This document shows, piece by piece, positions 1 through 9,183 of a DNA stretch of 64,000 nucleotides. The DNA is from Bdellovibrionales bacterium RIFOXYD12_FULL_39_22. Lineage in GTDB: Bacteria > Bdellovibrionota > Bacteriovoracia > Bacteriovoracales > Bacteriovoracaceae. A program made the position numbers and the translations under genes. Location of the stretch: assembly GCA_001770205.1 (NCBI GenBank), contig MEQL01000047.1, forward strand, positions 62,001 to 126,000, read 5' to 3'. The notes below the pieces were generated by a model, which saw only the letters and a program-made list of their open reading frames with translations, ran no database searches and was not told the DNA's origin. The first letter of the stretch is position 1. Each line of letters starts with the position of its first letter.

Positions 1-59
1 CAAATTTTAGTGCACTTGGCCACCTTCTTATCTAATACAGCTAAGACATTTTTACTCCA

Positions 60-88
60 TTGACGGCAAATAAAAAGCTCCATACAAT
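60..88 (+). promoter_or_regulatory. sigma70-type promoter for the LVIVD lipoprotein gene
   Basis: TTGACG (60-65), a 17-base spacer and TACAAT (83-88) match 5/6 and 5/6 of the sigma70 consensus. A start near 95 gives a leader of about 58 nt before the ATG at 153. The first 152 bases hold no other supportable gene. Confidence 0.6.
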
Positions 89-152
89 TCTACGACTACA
101 AATAAAAAACTTACTTTTACCTAAGGCCAACAAACAGTAATAGGGGTTCATT

Positions 153-2873
153 ATGCAAACTTTCGTACGTCCACTTAATGTTATTGTCGCTGTAATAGTT
201 GTCTTTGTTTTATCACTATTAATTCCTGCTTGCGGACAAAATCCTCCTGACAAAACGAAAGTAACCTTTAACCTACAAAATCTTCTTGGTAATAGAACAC
301 GCGGTGGAACCATTGCACAAAATGGTGGAGTGATGATTGTCGGATACTCTATAGAAAAAGCACAAACTTTTTCTCTCGCTTTAACAAATGATACTGAAGA
401 ATCCTCCGCTGTTTTAGATAATGGGAGTTGGATCTTTGCCGCAATGGGATGGGCGGATGGCAACATTGATAACAGAATGAACGGAGTGGCCCGCTGCTCG
501 ACAGAAGTTCCTATGATGCTGACCGGAGCTAATACCATTGTCTCTTTAACAATTAATACTACCAATTGTAAAAGTAGTCGTTTCGGAGGCACAGAGTTTA
601 TCGATAGCACTACTGGATCATTTAAGCCATTGAAGGTGGTTGCTTGTGCGGCCAATGGTGTAACGGAGACCGTGACGGCCTGGGGCGAATGTTCCGCATT
701 GAGTGAGGATTATCTTTCTTTCAAAGTCATGATGCCAACAATGGATCTTTTTTATGAAGGAGATATGGATCAATACGTAAATGAATGGCCTCCATTTATT
801 CATCGTGATTTCACCTCCCAGTGCTACAGCTTTGATGCTGCTAGTAAAATGGCCATTACCGATGTTCGCATTCCAATGGGTACCTCCATCGATACACTTA
901 ATTTTTATCCTATGATTCTTCCATTTAAAACCACTGACTGCGACGGAGGGGCCATCTTTGACGATAGGCCATATGAAATTCCCAGAGGACACTCTACCGC
1001 TGATTGGACTGATGAGTCTGAAAATATTTTTGTAAGAAGTGATGCTTCTTCACCGTACAGCGTGGCATTCATCATGGATAGAAATTATGGTGAGGAGCAA
1101 TCATGCACTTTAAATGATGTAACTGTCACATATGATTCTATAAATTCCCAATATATCCAGGGCAAACTCTTTTCTATGTGCCCATCTTTCGATAATGCTC
1201 TTGTTACCGGTGATGTTTTTATCTTTAATACGACCGCAGACAACTATTCCAAAATGTATATCGAGTCAGTTGGAAGCAGTTTGAAGTTAAAATATACCAC
1301 TTATAGCAAAACAACAGGGGCCATTGTAAATACCGGCACCAGTGGAACATCCATTTATTTAAATTATGGCTCTCAATTTGTTTACGATTTAGATACTCCA
1401 ACTTTTTCTGGCGGAAGCCTTGACTCTATTAATCACGATATATATCTAAGAACTTCTGGATCCGCCGTGTATTTTAACTCCAGAAACAACGTAACGCTGG
1501 CAAAAGTTAAGAATGAACCGATTGTTGCTTGTACGACAGTACTAAAAGATTATGATGCAATAACTGCGGCATATCTGCAATGTCGACTCAATAGCGGTAT
1601 TTACACTACATCCTCAGGATCAGATGGAATTTTTTATGGAGTTCCAGGAATAACTACTCAGGCCAACGATCTTTTCCTATTCAAAACAGTCGATGATAAT
1701 CTCGTAAAAATGAAAGTTGAGAGCGTAGCGGTAAAAAAAACATTGGAAGAAAAATCCGTTGGTTCAATTAATTTATTTTCCTACAAAGTGTTCAATCAAT
1801 CTTTGACAACAATTAAAGAAGGTTCCGGCACTCTCTCTGATTGTTTTAAATTTAGTACTGCTTCTTACTCGTCAACTTGCACAGTTGGTATCAATGATTG
1901 GGATATTGGCCCCGGAGCAGGCAATCTTAGAATTAATTCCTATATTGATTTTGAACATATTCCTAACCACATGACAATAATTGGCACAGATATTTCCACC
2001 AACGCAATGAAAGTGAAAGTAGATGGCAGTTATGCCTACGTGGCAGATGGAAGTGATGGCCTAAAAATATTTGATATTTCAAACAAAACGGCCCCCACCC
2101 TCGTCGGCGGACTTTCCATGTCGACTCCTGGAGTTGATTTGGCCATAACTGGTAATACTGCCTTTTTAACAAGAAATAACGGATCAGCATTTTTAGATAT
2201 CATCGATATTACCAGCAAAACATCTCCTTCTGCGTATTATGCTTGGTTTAGCTTAGGAGCAGGATCAACAAGTGGTGGCCTAGCGCAAATTGGAAGTAAC
2301 CTCTACATCCCCTCCAGCACCGCACTATATCGTGTCGACGTTAGTACTCCGACAAACCCAAGTGTTGATGGAACATTTACTTCTTCTGATACCATCTACG
2401 ACGTTACCACCTCTTCTGACAACGCATATGTTTTCACCGCCAGTGGATCTTACGGAATGGATTCTCGTACTGCCTCGTTAACCTCTGGAACATCGCTAGG
2501 ATACATCAGTAATGGAACCGAAGATGCACGATCAATAGTAAGAATTGCTTCTAGCGTTTATATCGGGACTTCTAATTACTTAACAAAAATTGACGTATCG
2601 ACAGCAGCTTCTCCGACCTGGAATACGCAAGAAACAAGCGAAGGACTCTCTAATCCCATAGCTGATCTTGCTACAGATGGAACATATATTTTTGCTGCAT
2701 CTGGATCTAATATGACTGTCTTTAGGAATGACTCCGCAATTACTAAAATCGGGGCCGTTACATGTAACCCATGGGGTACAATCTACGGCGTCGCAGTATC
2801 TGGGGATTACGCCTATATGGCCTGTGGAGCTACTGGTGGCCTGCAAATAGTCGACATAAGCAGCCTCCCCTAA
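153..2873 (+). CDS. LVIVD-repeat lipoprotein (906 aa)
   Basis: The N-terminus is a lipoprotein signal peptide: a hydrophobic run at residues 11-25, then LIPAC with the Cys at about residue 27. From about residue 610 to the end, segments such as AYVADGSDGLKIFDIS recur every 40-50 residues; they resemble LVIVD-type beta-propeller repeats found in bacterial surface proteins. Residues 30-600 are Thr/Ser/Asn-rich and beta-like, with scattered Cys, and I do not recognise them. AGGGG sits 6 nt before the ATG. The likely location is the outer membrane or cell surface. The specific role is unknown; a binding or adhesion scaffold is an inference from the propeller fold. Confidence 0.8.
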   Translation: MQTFVRPLNVIVAVIVVFVLSLLIPACGQNPPDKTKVTFNLQNLLGNRTRGGTIAQNGGVMIVGYSIEKAQTFSLALTNDTEESSAVLDNGSWIFAAMGWADGNIDNRMNGVARCSTEVPMMLTGANTIVSLTINTTNCKSSRFGGTEFIDSTTGSFKPLKVVACAANGVTETVTAWGECSALSEDYLSFKVMMPTMDLFYEGDMDQYVNEWPPFIHRDFTSQCYSFDAASKMAITDVRIPMGTSIDTLNFYPMILPFKTTDCDGGAIFDDRPYEIPRGHSTADWTDESENIFVRSDASSPYSVAFIMDRNYGEEQSCTLNDVTVTYDSINSQYIQGKLFSMCPSFDNALVTGDVFIFNTTADNYSKMYIESVGSSLKLKYTTYSKTTGAIVNTGTSGTSIYLNYGSQFVYDLDTPTFSGGSLDSINHDIYLRTSGSAVYFNSRNNVTLAKVKNEPIVACTTVLKDYDAITAAYLQCRLNSGIYTTSSGSDGIFYGVPGITTQANDLFLFKTVDDNLVKMKVESVAVKKTLEEKSVGSINLFSYKVFNQSLTTIKEGSGTLSDCFKFSTASYSSTCTVGINDWDIGPGAGNLRINSYIDFEHIPNHMTIIGTDISTNAMKVKVDGSYAYVADGSDGLKIFDISNKTAPTLVGGLSMSTPGVDLAITGNTAFLTRNNGSAFLDIIDITSKTSPSAYYAWFSLGAGSTSGGLAQIGSNLYIPSSTALYRVDVSTPTNPSVDGTFTSSDTIYDVTTSSDNAYVFTASGSYGMDSRTASLTSGTSLGYISNGTEDARSIVRIASSVYIGTSNYLTKIDVSTAASPTWNTQETSEGLSNPIADLATDGTYIFAASGSNMTVFRNDSAITKIGAVTCNPWGTIYGVAVSGDYAYMACGATGGLQIVDISSLP

Positions 2874-2902
2874 TAAAACAACAACGATTTTAACATATCA
2901 AC

Positions 2903-2916
2903 GGCCTCGTAAGGCC
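2903..2916. other. short GGCCT/AGGCC hairpin in intergenic gap
   Basis: A perfect 5-bp stem, GGCCT-CGTA-AGGCC, lies between the LVIVD lipoprotein and the scramblase-like gene. No U-rich tract follows, so it is not a convincing intrinsic terminator. It may simply reflect the abundance of GGCC in this genome. Confidence 0.25.
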
Positions 2917-2966
2917 TGCAGCTGATCATCGCTGCCAAGCAACGAAAGCAAATGGAGTACATAACA

Positions 2967-3602
2967 ATGGCGTCAACACCTCAACAAACAGCAGAAATAA
3001 ATCTCACCACACTCCAACGTCTTCTTGTTCAGCAGAGACATGAGCTTGGTGAGTGGATTGGATTTGAGACTCGCAACAAATATGAAATCCTCGATGAACA
3101 AAAACGGCCCATCGGGTTTGCGGCCGAGCAGCAAAAAGGATTTTGGGGATTCATTATGCGCTCCTTCTTGGGGCATTGGCGAACATTTGATATTTATATC
3201 TTCAACATCAACCGTGAATTGTCAGCAACCGCCCATCACCCATTCCGCTGGTATTTTGAGCGCATTGAAGTTCGTGATGCCGCGGGTAAATCTCTTGGGG
3301 CAATTCAAAAAAAATTTTCTATACTTTCAAAAAAATTTGATGTGGAAAATAGCACCGGCGCAACCATCATGGAGGTTTCCTCTCCCATCTGGCGCATTTG
3401 GTCTTTCCCTTTCATGCGCAATGGCAAAAAACTAGCCGAAATTAATAAAAAGTGGTCAGGTTTTTTATCGGAAGCACTAACCGATCGAGATAATTTTATC
3501 GTGGAGTTTTCCGATACTTCCATGAACAATCAAGTGCGTACCCTAATTGTTGCAGCGGCAATTTTTGTCGATCTTTCATATTTTGAAAGAAAAAAATCAT
3601 AG
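2967..3602 (+). CDS. phospholipid scramblase / LURP-one-like protein (211 aa)
   Basis: The pattern resembles the bacterial scramblase-related (tubby-like) family: a YEILDEQKRPIGFAAEQ segment near residues 31-47, IYIFNINRE, RIEVRDAAGKSLGAI, then a final hydrophobic helix at about residues 187-205 in which RTLIVAAAIFVDLS precedes a short basic tail. The ATG at 2967 is preferred over the one at 2952 because GGAG lies 9 nt upstream of it. There is no signal peptide, so it is probably cytoplasmic or attached to the inner membrane by its C-terminal helix. The biochemical role of bacterial members is poorly defined. It faces the convergent NHL-repeat lipoprotein gene. Confidence 0.65.
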   Translation: MASTPQQTAEINLTTLQRLLVQQRHELGEWIGFETRNKYEILDEQKRPIGFAAEQQKGFWGFIMRSFLGHWRTFDIYIFNINRELSATAHHPFRWYFERIEVRDAAGKSLGAIQKKFSILSKKFDVENSTGATIMEVSSPIWRIWSFPFMRNGKKLAEINKKWSGFLSEALTDRDNFIVEFSDTSMNNQVRTLIVAAAIFVDLSYFERKKS

Positions 3603-3635
3603 GTACAAACACACTATCATTCGGCGATAATCCTA

Positions 3636-5225
3636 CTACTCGGCCTTGCGGATAACGTGGTTTAATCTATCTGCGATAAACATCAAATCACTATCCACCA
3701 CCACTCCTGTCGCCTGAGATATTCCATTGGCCGAAGTAATTATGCTAGAAACCATCGTCGTTGATATAACAATTTTGCGAATAGCACTATTGGTTGCATC
3801 CGCAACATATAAATTATCCCCATCCGTGGCAATCTGCACAGGCATAGCAAAACGTGCCACGGTGCCAACACCATTCGTTGATCCCGAAACTCCAGTACCA
3901 GCAAAAGTCGACACTGTCGCCGAAGAGATCTCTATTTTTCTAATCTTATAATTACTAGTATCAGAAACATACAAGAAATTACCCATTACCAATAAATCCT
4001 TCGGGCTTCTAAATCTTGCCACAGAACCAATCCCATCGGTTGCCCCAGAGGTTCCGGCCAAACCGGCCAGAGTTGTAACCTCTCTTGTGGCAATGACAAT
4101 TTTGCGAATGGTATGATTTCCGTAATCTGCTACATACACGTTTATTCCGTCAGTAGTAACCCCATATGGATTTTTAAATCTGGCCGCAGAACCAATTCCA
4201 TCTGTTGACCCCAAAGTTCCTGCCAAACCGGCCAGAGTTGTAACAATACCAGTGGTAATTTCAATTTGGCGAATTGTATGATTGCCATAATCGGCAACAT
4301 AGACGTAATCACCATCAGTGGCCACTCCCGTCGGATATTTAAGGCCGGCGGTCGCTCCAGTCCCATCTACTCCACTATAAAGGCCTCCGGCCAAAAGAGT
4401 AACTTCTCCTGTAGAGATTTCGATTTGACGAATCCTATGATTTTGCCAATCCGCAACATATAAGCGGGCCCCGTCACTGGCGATTGACGAAGGAAGATTA
4501 AAGCGTGCTGCCGCACCAATCCCATCCACTGTTCCAGTCACCCCTGCGGCACCCGCAAATAACGACACTGCGGTATACTGGGCCAAGGTGGTGGCCGAAA
4601 CAATCGGAAAAATAACACGATTACCCGCTTCATCTTTGGCCACTACCGCAAAATAGTATGTGGTTAGTGGGTCCAGATTATAAACTCCCACCAAATAGTT
4701 ATCGTTAATGTGATAATCTGCAATAAGGTCTAGGCCAGAAATTGCCTCTATTTCATCTAGGGTATCGATGGCCGCAGAAGATGAACCTTTAACTATTTTG
4801 TAAGTCAGTAGTGACATATCAGTTGTCTCATCAACTGCAGAGTCCCAATACAGCGTTAGCGAAGTAGATTGAACAGAAAGATTGGCATAAGCAGCACCGG
4901 CAACTGGTGCGGTAGTATCCGCAACCGGAGTTGGCGTAGCTGTTGGTTCCGGAGTTGGCGTAGCTGTTGGTTCCGGAGTTGGTGTAGCTGTTGGTTCCGG
5001 AGTTGGTGTAGCTGTTGGTTCCGGAGTTGGTGTAGCTGTTGGTTCCGGAGTTGGTGTAGCTTCTGGAACAATCGTCACTTCCAATTCAGGAGTCATCTCC
5101 GGAATTGGGGTTGGATCCACTATAATGATTTCTTCTTCATGGCCGGGCCGCTCAACTGTCGTGACCTCTGTGACACAACTTACAAACAGAAGGGTTGCCA
5201 AAGCACTAATTAAAAATATCTGCAT
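3636..5225 (-). CDS. NHL-repeat lipoprotein with Pro/Thr linker and FnIII-like domain (529 aa)
   Basis: The ATG at 5225 has GGAGG 5 nt upstream, and the product opens with a short signal peptide ending LLFVSC (lipobox). Next come an acidic segment, a linker of (ATPTPEPT) units encoded by the 24-bp tandem repeat, a fibronectin-III-like domain (about residues 100-220) and five or six NHL-type propeller blades. Each blade carries a motif like GNHTIRQIEITTG followed by VTTLAGLAGT and an ARF motif. Blades of this kind form extracellular interaction domains. I infer a surface-anchored propeller held out on a stiff, repeat-length-variable stalk. The upstream in-frame ATG at 5267 has no ribosome site. 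Confidence 0.8.
   Translation of the reverse strand: MQIFLISALATLLFVSCVTEVTTVERPGHEEEIIIVDPTPIPEMTPELEVTIVPEATPTPEPTATPTPEPTATPTPEPTATPTPEPTATPTPEPTATPTPVADTTAPVAGAAYANLSVQSTSLTLYWDSAVDETTDMSLLTYKIVKGSSSAAIDTLDEIEAISGLDLIADYHINDNYLVGVYNLDPLTTYYFAVVAKDEAGNRVIFPIVSATTLAQYTAVSLFAGAAGVTGTVDGIGAAARFNLPSSIASDGARLYVADWQNHRIRQIEISTGEVTLLAGGLYSGVDGTGATAGLKYPTGVATDGDYVYVADYGNHTIRQIEITTGIVTTLAGLAGTLGSTDGIGSAARFKNPYGVTTDGINVYVADYGNHTIRKIVIATREVTTLAGLAGTSGATDGIGSVARFRSPKDLLVMGNFLYVSDTSNYKIRKIEISSATVSTFAGTGVSGSTNGVGTVARFAMPVQIATDGDNLYVADATNSAIRKIVISTTMVSSIITSANGISQATGVVVDSDLMFIADRLNHVIRKAE
4925..5062. repeat. 24-bp direct tandem repeat inside the NHL lipoprotein gene
   Basis: Five full copies and one partial copy of a 24-base unit begin at 4925, 4949, 4973, 4997, 5021 and 5045. 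Units differ only at one position (C/T in GGYGTAGC). The unit length is a multiple of three, so copy-number change would lengthen or shorten the Thr/Pro/Glu linker by 8 residues without shifting frame. Confidence 0.9.
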
Positions 5226-5366
5226 ACGTTCCTCCGAACTTTTAATTAGAGTGTTGATTCTCTCCATTTATTATCAAGCAAAAAGATAAAAAACTGAATT
5301 GTTATTATTTTCATCAACAAATCAATGGGTTATCGGAAGAATAAAAAAATAAAACGCCAATGATTT

Positions 5367-6146
5367 TTGCCAAAATGCCAATATTCTGAGGCAGCAACTA
5401 CGCAACTCCTAACCGCTACCACTAAAACAACAACTTTAACTGACGACGATATTGCCACTGTGGCGGCCTCGGCCATTGGGATGGCCCAAGGAGCGAGCAA
5501 TACCGCCACCTCCTTTGAAGACACTCCTCCTTCTCTGGCCGCTTCGCGACGCTCCCCTCCCTCTTCCCCAACGATCAGAACACCCGAGGCCGGCGGAACC
5601 TTCTCATGGGATGCTGTAACCAGTCTTTGGAATTTAACCTACTCTGCAAGCTCTCCAGAGGCCGGAATCTCCATTGACTACGATTACAATATCGGACTTC
5701 TCGTTAATGATGTCTTGACTCAGACTCCTGCCGAAGGTGCACTAGAAGGTGTCTCGATGCAAGGAACTATTAATTTTGACTATGATAGCGTGAGTACAAC
5801 CGATGCCTTCACCATGGCCATTAGTTTTGGAGAAGTTGGTTCACCAATTATTTGGACTGGCATCAACACCAATACTTTAACCATGAATGGAACTATCAGT
5901 TTAACTGCTTCGATAGTATCTACCGAAGGGAGTGGTGAAATTTCCGCAGAATTTAATTTTGAAGATATTGTGACGGATAGAAGTGGTTTAGCGCAATATC
6001 CAAGCGGAACAATGACTATCGCCATCACGGCCAATAACAACGTGTTCAACGGAACAGTTACCTATAACGGTACTTCCACCGCCACTTTAGTTTTTAACGG
6101 CAATAGCTATAGCGTCGATTTAGATTCTGGCGTTGCAAGAAAATAG
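5367..6146 (+). CDS. beta-rich secreted-type protein with a damaged or missing 5' end
   Basis: The reading frame is open from just after a TGA at 5361, but the only early start is TTG at 5367 with no ribosome site. The first ATG is near 5480. The protein has a Ser/Thr-rich stretch, then a beta-rich C-terminal domain of about 170 residues (FDYDSVSTTDAF, MNGTISLTASI, FNGTVTYNGTSTATLVFNG), typical of exported proteins. No signal peptide is encoded in frame. A Cys at residue 4 of the TTG frame could be the remnant of a lipobox after a frameshift. I read it as a 5'-truncated gene or pseudogene; function unknown. Confidence 0.45.
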   Translation: MPKCQYSEAATTQLLTATTKTTTLTDDDIATVAASAIGMAQGASNTATSFEDTPPSLAASRRSPPSSPTIRTPEAGGTFSWDAVTSLWNLTYSASSPEAGISIDYDYNIGLLVNDVLTQTPAEGALEGVSMQGTINFDYDSVSTTDAFTMAISFGEVGSPIIWTGINTNTLTMNGTISLTASIVSTEGSGEISAEFNFEDIVTDRSGLAQYPSGTMTIAITANNNVFNGTVTYNGTSTATLVFNGNSYSVDLDSGVARK

Positions 6147-6159
6147 AATCACCTCTCAT

Positions 6160-7362
6160 TCATAGGCCAGATCTTAAAACCTCTACCGACTGACGAGCGA
6201 TTTCTAACTCCTCGTTGGTCGGTGCTACCATTACTTTAATTTTTGATTCTTTCTTACTTATCTCTAAAATAGATGAAGTGCGCCGTTCATTCTGGGCATT
6301 GTCAAATATAATTCCTAAATTTTCCAGTCCCGCACAACTCATCTGGCGAATAACCGAAGAGTTCTCGCCTACTCCCGCAGTAAAAATTATCGCATCCACA
6401 AAACCTAAGGCCGCACAGTAAGCACCAATATATTTTTTTATTCTATATGAATACATCTCCAACGCAAGCTTGGCATCAGGATCATTTTTTTCAAAATAGC
6501 GCTCCTGAATTTCTCGCATGTCGTTACTACCACAAATACCTTTTAGTCCACTTTGTTTATTCAAAATAACATTAACCATATCAATGTTGCTTTTATCTCT
6601 TCCCACAATGTAATGAGGAATGGCCGGGTCTATATCTCCAGATCTCGTTCCCATAATCAGGCCTTCTAGGGGAGTCATCCCCATGGTGGTATCAATACTC
6701 ATCCCCCCCTTGATGGCGGCCATGCTGGAACCATTACCGGCATGAATGGTTATGGCATTAAACTTATCAAAGGGAATGGATAGAAATTTTGCCACCTCTT
6801 TAGCAACATAAAGATGGGAAGTTCCATGGAAACCATAACGGCGCACATGCAATCTAGTATAATAATCTTTGGGAATAGCATAACGATAAGCATAATCTGG
6901 CATAGTTTGATGAAATGCCGTATCAAACACTGCAATGTGATGAGCATTCGGAAAAATTTCCTGCGCTACTTCAATGCCTGTAATATTGGCGGGATTATGC
7001 AAAGGAGCAATAGGCACCATCTCCTTAATCGCATCTAAAACGTCATGTGTGATCAATGAGCTGGAATGAAATTTTTCTCCACCATGCACGGTTCGATGGC
7101 CAACAGCAGTAATTTCACTTTTATCTTTAATGATTCCATCTTTGGGGTCAACCAGTAATTTGGCAATAAATTCTAATCCCACTTTATGGTTGGGAACTTT
7201 GTCATTTACAGTAAATTCTTTATCCCCATAACTGTATTTAGTTTTACCAACTTCTTCCCCAATTCTCTCCACTAGACCTTTCAGCAACACCTTTTCGGTA
7301 TCCATATCAAAGCACTGAAACTTAATCGAGGAGCTTCCGGTGTTAATAACTAGTACTTTCAT
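6160..7362 (-). CDS. ackA: acetate kinase (400 aa)
   Basis: It interconverts acetyl phosphate + ADP and acetate + ATP in the cytoplasm. Family motifs are present: NTGSSSIKF at residues 7-15, TVHGGEKF, the FDTAFHQTMP segment, RRYGFHGTSH, HAGNGSSM, the MGMTPLEGLIMGTRSGD loop and TAGVGENS. The length is normal. It lies 14 bp downstream of pta in the same direction, so the two are surely co-transcribed and form the acetyl-CoA/acetate pathway. GGGGAGAGAGG precedes the ATG. Confidence 0.97.
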   Translation of the reverse strand: MKVLVINTGSSSIKFQCFDMDTEKVLLKGLVERIGEEVGKTKYSYGDKEFTVNDKVPNHKVGLEFIAKLLVDPKDGIIKDKSEITAVGHRTVHGGEKFHSSSLITHDVLDAIKEMVPIAPLHNPANITGIEVAQEIFPNAHHIAVFDTAFHQTMPDYAYRYAIPKDYYTRLHVRRYGFHGTSHLYVAKEVAKFLSIPFDKFNAITIHAGNGSSMAAIKGGMSIDTTMGMTPLEGLIMGTRSGDIDPAIPHYIVGRDKSNIDMVNVILNKQSGLKGICGSNDMREIQERYFEKNDPDAKLALEMYSYRIKKYIGAYCAALGFVDAIIFTAGVGENSSVIRQMSCAGLENLGIIFDNAQNERRTSSILEISKKESKIKVMVAPTNEELEIARQSVEVLRSGL

Positions 7363-7376
7363 TCCTCTCTCCCCAT

Positions 7377-9020
7377 TTAAGAATTTTGCGCCTGAATGGC
7401 AGTAAGCAATGCAGTATTAACAACATCCATAACAAAACAGCCGCGACTCAAATCATTGACTGGTTTGGCCAGGCCCTGAAGCATTGGCCCAATGGCCTGT
7501 GCTTGTGCCTCGCGCTGCACGGCCTTGTAGGCATTATTCCCGGTGTTCAAATCAGGAAAAATAAAAACGGTTGCCTTGCCAGCAACTTTCGAATTAGGCA
7601 TTTTTTTACGGGCCGTTTCATAATCAACCGCCGCATCATATTGCAGCGGTCCTTCGACATCTAAATCTGGTCGGCGCTCTTTTACAATTTTAGTTGCGGC
7701 CTTAACCATCTCCACATCCGGCCCAATACCAGAATCACCTGAAGAGTACGAAAGCATGGCAACTCTCGGCGGAATATCAAATGCTTTAGCGGTGTCAGCG
7801 GAAGAAATTGCAATCTCCGCTAACTGCTCGGGTGTTGGGTTAGGATTAACGGCACAGTCACCATACAACACAACCCGATTATCCATACACATAAAAAAGA
7901 CGGAAGAGACAATTGAAAATCCCTTTCTAGTCTTTAAAATTTGCAACGCCGGCCGAATAGTATCCGCTGTTGAGTGTGATGCACCAGAAACTACGCCATC
8001 TGACTCTTTTTTATAAACCATCATTGTCGCAAAAAAAGTTGGATCTAAAATCTGTTTTTGCGCCTGCTCTAGCGTCATCCCCTTTTCTTTGCGTAACTCA
8101 TAAAGCGTCTGCGCATAATCAGAGAGCCTGGCATCACTATTGGGATCAATCAATTTAACTCCACTAAAATTTAATCCTAGACGCTTAACCGAATCTTGAA
8201 TTTTTTTATTATCTCCCAAAACCGTAACCTCTACCGCTCCTTGCTTAACTAAAACTTCCGCCGCTTTTAATATTCTATCATCCTCGCCTTCAGGAAGAGC
8301 AATACGCATTTTGCTTTTCTTGGCCATTTTTAAAAGATTATATTCAAACATTTTATAAGTCATGGCGGTGGTTTTGAAATTTTCAATCGTACTAATAATT
8401 TTATTCCCATCACTGTTGTCGTTGAACAACTTGATTAAGGCCTCTCGATTATCTACCGCCCGCCCATCTTCTGGAATCACCAGCAAAAATTGTTGCTCAT
8501 TTTTTTTCTCCTGGGACAAGCTATGAGCTAAAGAACTAGTAATTTTTTTATCAATGTGATTAAAGCAATGGCCCAAGATGGGAACGTTTTTCTTTCTGTA
8601 TATCGCTTCTGTTAACTTATAGGCGGCCAGCAAAAATTTTTCATTACGATCATGTCCATTCCCCACCATTATCACCGGGGCCCCTAAATTTTTTGCAATA
8701 TCTAAATTCAAATCTAACTCAAATACGGGCAATGGCCCCTCAAAAGAAGTTCCCTCACAAATAACAAATTGATGGCCCTCTTCTAACATCTTATATTTGG
8801 AAATTATTCTCTCCATTAATTCATCGTACTTTCCGCTACTGATAAGCTCGTAGGCCTCTTCCTTGGACATTACTGAATTGCAATAAGTTGGATCAGAAGA
8901 AATCGGACAATAAGAAGCTATTTTATTATATTTTTTTCGAAGTAATTCATAAAGGCCAAGTGAGATTAATGATTTTCCACTGCCCTCGCCATTTGTTGAA
9001 ATATATACTGAATTTGCCAT
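7377..9020 (-). CDS. pta: phosphate acetyltransferase, long form lacking the DRTGG domain (547 aa)
   Basis: It converts acetyl-CoA + Pi to acetyl phosphate, feeding AckA. The N-terminal region is a dethiobiotin-synthetase-like P-loop domain (TNGEGSGKS at residues 9-17). The C-terminal 330 residues are the catalytic PTA domain (IALPEGEDDRILKAAE, SGASHSTADTIRP, YGDCAVNPNPTPEQLAEIA, VFIFPDLNTGN). Proteobacterial long Pta proteins are about 700 aa and have a middle DRTGG domain; here about 150 residues are missing and the P-loop domain leads almost directly into the catalytic one. The ATG at 9020 is chosen because AAGGAG lies 6 nt before it. Confidence 0.93.
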   Translation of the reverse strand: MANSVYISTNGEGSGKSLISLGLYELLRKKYNKIASYCPISSDPTYCNSVMSKEEAYELISSGKYDELMERIISKYKMLEEGHQFVICEGTSFEGPLPVFELDLNLDIAKNLGAPVIMVGNGHDRNEKFLLAAYKLTEAIYRKKNVPILGHCFNHIDKKITSSLAHSLSQEKKNEQQFLLVIPEDGRAVDNREALIKLFNDNSDGNKIISTIENFKTTAMTYKMFEYNLLKMAKKSKMRIALPEGEDDRILKAAEVLVKQGAVEVTVLGDNKKIQDSVKRLGLNFSGVKLIDPNSDARLSDYAQTLYELRKEKGMTLEQAQKQILDPTFFATMMVYKKESDGVVSGASHSTADTIRPALQILKTRKGFSIVSSVFFMCMDNRVVLYGDCAVNPNPTPEQLAEIAISSADTAKAFDIPPRVAMLSYSSGDSGIGPDVEMVKAATKIVKERRPDLDVEGPLQYDAAVDYETARKKMPNSKVAGKATVFIFPDLNTGNNAYKAVQREAQAQAIGPMLQGLAKPVNDLSRGCFVMDVVNTALLTAIQAQNS

Positions 9021-9085
9021 AACTAACTCCTTTTTGTCATTGGCCAACCAAAATATGCTTAAAATATCCGCTAATAATAGAGAAT

Positions 9086-9091
9086 ATTATA
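9086..9091 (-). promoter_or_regulatory. -10 element upstream of pta-ackA
   Basis: A perfect TATAAT on the minus strand lies about 65 nt upstream of the pta ATG in a very AT-rich gap. The matching -35 position (TGTAAA at 17-base spacing) is only 3/6, so the promoter may need an activator or an UP element. Confidence 0.35.
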
Positions 9092-9183
9092 TCCATAACA
9101 AAACGCAATTTACATATATAATTATTTTTCGCATAATCACGCCAGCTTAATAATATTAGACTTTTTTAATGGGGTTTATTTTT

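Noticed and set aside
41-655. Long open frame on the minus strand opposite the LVIVD lipoprotein
   Set aside because: It lacks a ribosome site and family features, while the plus strand has a promoter, ribosome site and lipoprotein signal.
4925-5062. CRISPR-like repeat array
   Set aside because: The units are contiguous with no spacers and encode an in-frame protein linker.
4856-5213. Open frames on both strands rich in Gln-Leu-Arg or Ser-Cys-Trp repeats
   Set aside because: They are out-of-frame readings of the 24-bp repeat in the NHL lipoprotein gene.
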